Assembly: GCA_964035575.1 (NCBI GenBank)
Contig: OZ037913.1
Span: 186,001 to 250,000, forward strand
Direction of reading: 5' to 3'
Length of the DNA: 64,000 nucleotides
From: Rhynchopus sp. YZ270_cl-10
Taxonomy: Eukaryota > Euglenozoa > Diplonemea > Diplonemida > Diplonemidae
This document shows positions 59,939 through 64,000 of the stretch, one piece after another. Numbering within the stretch: the stretch's first letter is position 1; every line of letters starts with the position of its first letter. The notes below the pieces were generated by a model. That model was not told the origin of the DNA and ran no database searches. It saw nothing but the letters and a program-made list of their open reading frames with translations. Position numbers and translations under genes: made by a program.

Positions 59939-61972
59939 ATGGTGGGGTCATCTGTCCTTGCGTTTGTTACGGAAGTGGTGATGTTGTGTTATAGCGCTTT
60001 GGTGGGGGTGTTTTCGTTGATAAGATACCTGCTTGATCCGCATACGAAGGAAAGACGGCGTATGGTAAAGGGAATGCGTGAAGCAGAGGATTACGCTGAA
60101 TGGTACCAATCGGCCCTGGAATACTGCAACAGCTACGGGTTTTATCAGTGGAGGAAACACAAGAAGGATGATCTGTTCGACTATAGAGAGATTACCCATC
60201 GTATTAGCGGGATTCGCACGCTGTTGAATGAGGCAAAATCAAAGCCTTCTGCAGAAAGCACAGAACGGCTCATGCTTCATCTCAGATCTGATATGGTGAG
60301 AGGACCCTGTGGAATATGCAATACCACTGCCTTTACGTACACGATTGGTACGAAGAGAATCATTGAGGAATACCTTGAGGCGATCCAAGAGGCTATCGGG
60401 TTCATTGCAGGGAACACTGCAGTCGCGCCGTCGGAGAGTTATAAGTATTTGACAGAGTGCTGTCGGTGCCATGGGCTGACAGCGTTGCTGTTGTCAGGGG
60501 GGCAGTCTTTATCGATGTATCATATGGGAGTGTGCAGGGGGTTGTTTAGAATGGGAGTGTTGCCGCAGGTTCTTTGTGCGACAGGAACTGCGGCGGTAGT
60601 GGCGTCGTATGTCTGTACAACAACGGACACCGATTTGGAGGAGTTTTTTAAGGATGGGTCTGCGATGTACGAGAAATTTTCGTTCGATAAATTCCACGTT
60701 GAAGCGGCGCGGAAACAAACGACCTACGCACGAAGCAGGTCCTCCTTATATGAATCCGACACAACAGACGCACCAAAGGAAAAAGACGAAGCCCTCCTCT
60801 CCAAAATGGGGCGCCGTTTTAAACGTTTCTGCGAAACCGGGACGTTCATGGATATTAACGTTGTGGCGGATTTTGTGGCAGTGAATATCGGAGATTTGAC
60901 CTTCCGGGAGGCCTTTGAGAAGACAGGGCGGATCCTGAACATTGTGATCAGCAATTTGAGTGAGTGTTCTGTTGTGATCCCGCATACAGAGTACACAGTA
61001 CCACAGTCGGTGCATGGGGACGGCGAAACAAAGTGGGTGGCAAACTATCTGACTGCCCCTGATGTTCTCATCCGCAGTGCCGCGGTTGCTGCCATCAGCC
61101 ATGGCTTCGTTGGACGGCTTCTCTGGAAAGGCTACGAATTGCTCCGTAAAGACCCTATTACAGGAAAGATCGAACCCTTCTCCCCTTCTGCCTATCACAG
61201 CAGCATTGACAGTGCAGAAAGCATGGCGATTGAACGGATCCGCGAGCAATTCAACGTTACCTGCGTTATCAGAGTACGCACCCAAATGTCTTTTACAACC
61301 TCGTCACACCCTCCGAAGGCAGTTACAAAATCGTTCTCCCGACGTCTTTGTACCGAAACGCTCAATGAAGTACGGTACCGTGTTGATAGGGTTCTAAGGT
61401 TTGCGAAGGGGTTTAGGATGTGTAAGAAGATGGCAGTGAAATTGCTGTCTTTGGACTGTTTTTTGAGGGATGTGGAGGTGGATGTGGATATCACGTCTTA
61501 TGACGGAGCTTCGATGAATGTATTGGAGAAGCCTACCAGCGAGATTGCAACCAAAAGGATGTTGGAGGGTGAGCATTCTCTGTGGCCGTTGTTGGCGAAG
61601 ACGCAGCATTTCCTTGCGGTGGAGGACAGTTTGCATAGGGCGTTGCTGACGGTGGGGGCGAAGCTGGAGTCGCCTGACATTTTGATGGCAGACAGCTTTC
61701 CGTTTCCAGAGATCATCGCACAGCGTACCTTCTCGCCAGCACGCACAGTCGTGTCTGGCTTCGCCCACCCCTTCCCCTCCCGCAGCATGGAGGAGCTAGA
61801 AGAGCTCGTCAGTGTCACCCCAAACACCTCCTTCTCCAAACGCGAGTGTCTCGTCGGCAAACCCTCCCTCCGTTCGCCCGATACCTATGACTCAGGCTAC
61901 AGCGGGTCTATGGTGATGAGGCACCTTGCAAGGCGTTCCAGCACCGCGCAAAACCCTTTCTGGACGAAATAG
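59939..61972 (+). CDS. Patatin-like protein of the SDP1/TGL (DUF3336) type, predicted inactive
   Basis: 677 residues. A hydrophobic N-terminus (about 3-31) is followed by a DUF3336-like helical region (ERRRMVKGMREAEDYAEWYQ, 38-57) and a patatin-like domain from about 180. The family normally hydrolyses triacylglycerol at lipid droplets through a Ser-Asp dyad. Here the oxyanion segment is LLSGGQSLS. The nucleophile elbow GxSxG reads ATGTA at 214-218, so Gly216 stands where the serine should be. The Asp-Gly of the dyad appears replaced around HSSID at 420-424. The fold is otherwise well kept (AAVAAISHGF; KDPITGKIEPF; REQFNV). I infer a pseudoenzyme with a binding or regulatory role. A poly-T stretch precedes the start. 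Confidence 0.83.
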   Translation: MVGSSVLAFVTEVVMLCYSALVGVFSLIRYLLDPHTKERRRMVKGMREAEDYAEWYQSALEYCNSYGFYQWRKHKKDDLFDYREITHRISGIRTLLNEAKSKPSAESTERLMLHLRSDMVRGPCGICNTTAFTYTIGTKRIIEEYLEAIQEAIGFIAGNTAVAPSESYKYLTECCRCHGLTALLLSGGQSLSMYHMGVCRGLFRMGVLPQVLCATGTAAVVASYVCTTTDTDLEEFFKDGSAMYEKFSFDKFHVEAARKQTTYARSRSSLYESDTTDAPKEKDEALLSKMGRRFKRFCETGTFMDINVVADFVAVNIGDLTFREAFEKTGRILNIVISNLSECSVVIPHTEYTVPQSVHGDGETKWVANYLTAPDVLIRSAAVAAISHGFVGRLLWKGYELLRKDPITGKIEPFSPSAYHSSIDSAESMAIERIREQFNVTCVIRVRTQMSFTTSSHPPKAVTKSFSRRLCTETLNEVRYRVDRVLRFAKGFRMCKKMAVKLLSLDCFLRDVEVDVDITSYDGASMNVLEKPTSEIATKRMLEGEHSLWPLLAKTQHFLAVEDSLHRALLTVGAKLESPDILMADSFPFPEIIAQRTFSPARTVVSGFAHPFPSRSMEELEELVSVTPNTSFSKRECLVGKPSLRSPDTYDSGYSGSMVMRHLARRSSTAQNPFWTK

Positions 61973-62805
61973 TGCAGTTTTTTTTAGATATTGTCTTTTT
62001 TTTTGTGGGTTATTAGGGAGTGATTGCCATGAAAAAAAAAAGGGTGGAAAAGTGGAGATTCGCACTGTGGCAATCCAAAACCGAGGCAGCTACACTGCTC
62101 CACAATTTATCAAAAAAATATCAGAGCATTCCTGTGGTTCAATATGAGTGTGACTGCGTCCACAGAGGCGTTTTTTTTGTACTTCAAAAAATTAGTTTTT
62201 GGTGTGATATTGTCTTGTGTCTTACCGGTGTGTGTCAGTATTGTGGAAAAAAGGGTGGGTTTCCTGCGTTCAGCGGAAACAGAAGAGAGAAGCGTTCACC
62301 TCCCCCCTTTTTCTTGTTTTTTTCCCCCCCCTTCCGTGGAACCTACATCACACAGACGTACTTAACCTGTGTCTCCAAAGATCATCCCCTCGTTCATCTT
62401 ATTGTTGATGCGGGGAGGGCATATTGATGTAAAGAATGAAAAGCGACTAAGCAGCGAGAGGTTTAGGTTCGTCTTCACGAACTTTGCTTTTGAAATGGAT
62501 GTAGGTGAAGCATGATTCAGGTTCACCCCCCCTTGGATAGTGGCTGTTCTATGATAAATTGCCCCATCACATAATACATGTTGACAATTTGTTGAAACGT
62601 CACCTTCTCCGCCATCTCTTCCTCCCACCTTTTTCTCTCTCTCTGCAACGCAGCGTATCTTCAAAAAAAATGCCAATTTTTTTTTTCCAATTTTTTCCTC
62701 TCCGACTTTGCAAAAAAAGAGATCTTTATTTTTTCACTCCAAATGAATGAATTCCCCCCAAACCCCCTCTTCTCATCTCAGGTGTATAACACACCCTCTT
62801 TAAAA
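61973..62805. other. Intergenic region with one hairpin repeat
   Basis: T-rich sequence with a family-3 unit at 62441-62492. It ends in TTCTCATCTCAG, a good acceptor, 25 bases before the actin-related start. Confidence 0.65.
62441..62492 (+). repeat. Family-3 hairpin repeat
   Basis: AAGCGA, stem CTAAGC, loop AGCGAGAG, stem G(T)TTAG, then GTTCGTCTTCACGAAC and TTTGCTTTT. One G-T pair in the stem. Confidence 0.8.
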
Positions 62806-63957
62806 ATGTCGCTTCTCGACAAAGTTCTGGTCATCGACTATGGTTCGTATGAAATGAAGTATGGGGTGAGTCAGCGTGGTCTTAATGAGAAGGTGTATAC
62901 TATAGACAGGACACGAAGTGTTGTGGGGACAGCACGCGATGGGACGTCGTATATTGGGCGGCGTGTGGTGAATGAAGAGCGGAAGGGCACAGCGCTTGAT
63001 GTGACCCACGCTGCCCCGAAAGGGTACTCCGAACGGCATGATCTCTCTGAAAAGCTATGGGCATATGCGTATGAACAAAAGGGCCTCCACAGTGCAGAGC
63101 AGCCTGTCGTCCTCACAGTCCCCCCGGGGACTCCACGAGACCAACTCGAAAATGTGACCCAAATATTTTTTGAAGGATTCAACGTACCAGCGCTTGCTGT
63201 CATGCATACTTCAACGTGCGCTCTTTTTGGTGCAGGGAGGGTCAGTGGGATTGTTCTGGATATTGGAGAACGGATGACCCACGCTGCTCCATTAGTTAAT
63301 GGAATTCTTCAGAAATATGCGGTTCAAAATGAGCCTCTTGGGGGCGCGGATGTGACGGGGTATTTTAAGGGTGTGCTCTCTCGGGTGTATGGTGGGAGTG
63401 ACAGCATGGATTTCCTTGCGGTGGGTGTGAAGGAGGCGATGTGTCGGTGTTCGTTGTCTCATAGCGATGCGTTGAGCGGTGTGGTTTTTCCGGCTGGGCT
63501 TTCGGACCGTGCGGGGTTGGAAAAGGAGATGCAGTTGGCGTTGCCGGATGGGGAGGAGTTGACGGTGAAGCTTTCGCAGGAGAGAACGTTGGGGGGGGAG
63601 GTTCTGTTCCGCCCGGGGTTTGCTCCGCATGGGAAAGGGGATGTGCTTCCGGTGCACAGCGTGCTCTGGAATGCGGTACAATCTTTGCCCATCTCCATTG
63701 CAAGAGAGGTCGTGGATTCAACCATTGTCTGCGGCGGTACCACCTATTGCGAAGGATTCGCAGACAGACTCACCTCAGAAGTGGAATGTATAGCCCCCAC
63801 GCAGCTCAAACCAAAGCTGATCTTCCCCCGTGAACGGACAGAGCTCCCCTGGAGAGGCGCTGCAGTCTCATCCTCTCTCGACCAATTCGAATCCGTCTGG
63901 ATGGGGAAAGAAGAATACTGCGAAGAAGGTCCCTCCATCGTGCATAAGTCTCTTTAA
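62806..63957 (+). CDS. Divergent actin-related protein
   Basis: 383 residues, the length of actin (about 375). Actin-fold marks are IDYGSYEMKYG at 10-20 (phosphate loop 1; actin has DNGSG), PVVLTVPPGTPRDQLENVTQIFFE near 105-128, GIVLDIGERMTHAAPLVNG at 148-166 (loop 2; actin has DSGDGVTH) and CGGTTYCEGFADRL at 309-322, which is well kept. The two altered phosphate loops suggest changed or lost ATP hydrolysis. It does not match the usual ARP1-ARP6 classes closely enough to name; a lineage-specific actin-like protein is likely. The ATG 25 bases after a TTCTCATCTCAG acceptor is chosen; the longer upstream frame lies before that site. The gene ends 43 bases before the window edge. Confidence 0.88.
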   Translation: MSLLDKVLVIDYGSYEMKYGVSQRGLNEKVYTIDRTRSVVGTARDGTSYIGRRVVNEERKGTALDVTHAAPKGYSERHDLSEKLWAYAYEQKGLHSAEQPVVLTVPPGTPRDQLENVTQIFFEGFNVPALAVMHTSTCALFGAGRVSGIVLDIGERMTHAAPLVNGILQKYAVQNEPLGGADVTGYFKGVLSRVYGGSDSMDFLAVGVKEAMCRCSLSHSDALSGVVFPAGLSDRAGLEKEMQLALPDGEELTVKLSQERTLGGEVLFRPGFAPHGKGDVLPVHSVLWNAVQSLPISIAREVVDSTIVCGGTTYCEGFADRLTSEVECIAPTQLKPKLIFPRERTELPWRGAAVSSSLDQFESVWMGKEEYCEEGPSIVHKSL

Positions 63958-64000
63958 AAGAGGTTTTTTTTGTCTCAAATCTCAAAAAATCTAACCCGTT

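Overview
The window looks like nuclear DNA of a free-living flagellate protist, most likely a euglenozoan that keeps cis-spliced introns (diplonemid-like or euglenid-like; inference). The best clue is the ATP synthase gamma subunit, whose start (MSGKLKFYAEKL) and interior follow the kinetoplastid form of this protein as I remember it. The beta-tubulin is also of the discoban type. All 17 supported protein genes lie on the + strand over 64 kb, and many starts are preceded by a pyrimidine tract plus AG, as expected for one-way transcription with spliced-leader trans-splicing. Conventional GT-AG introns of 51 to 953 nt break several genes, which argues against an ordinary kinetoplastid. Coding DNA is fairly GC-rich; intergenic DNA is full of poly-T, poly-A and C-runs.

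Layout. 0-4.6 kb: beta-tubulin between copies of a roughly 200-265 bp repeat. 4.6-9.5 kb: a 1637-residue membrane sensor with PAS, histidine-kinase-like, receiver-like and Ser/Thr kinase parts; the two-component parts look dead and the Ser/Thr kinase looks alive. 11.5-16.1 kb: a small unknown protein, an FtsJ-type RNA 2'-O-methyltransferase and a coiled-coil protein. 16.9-25.3 kb: a small one-membrane-span protein, a 1646-residue cytoskeleton-like protein and a membrane-anchored basic protein. 27-34.2 kb: a three-exon coiled-coil protein, then a DUF3626-like protein with ten FCMDDFFAYG repeats and a RanBP2-type zinc finger. 36.8-42.7 kb: serine palmitoyltransferase subunit 1 and mitochondrial ATP synthase gamma, separated by repeat-rich DNA. 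44-48.8 kb: a polyQ protein and a DOMON-cytochrome b561. 50.9-58.7 kb: a PH/GRAM-like coiled-coil protein, a large coiled-coil protein and a mitochondrial membrane protein. 59.9-64 kb: a patatin-like protein without its catalytic residues and a divergent actin-related protein.

The genes do not form one pathway. Tubulin, an actin-related protein and at least four coiled-coil proteins belong to cell structure; ATP synthase gamma and two other proteins are probably mitochondrial; serine palmitoyltransferase and the patatin-like protein concern lipids.

The most unusual signal is in the non-coding DNA. A family of about fifteen short hairpins, all in the same orientation as the genes, shares the loop ACGAGAG and a downstream TTCATCTTATAAAC plus pyrimidine tail, while the stem sequence changes on both sides together. 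At least four other dispersed repeat families (two of them structured) and a palindromic MITE-like element share the same spaces. No tRNA, rRNA, CRISPR array, retroelement or complete transposon was recognised.
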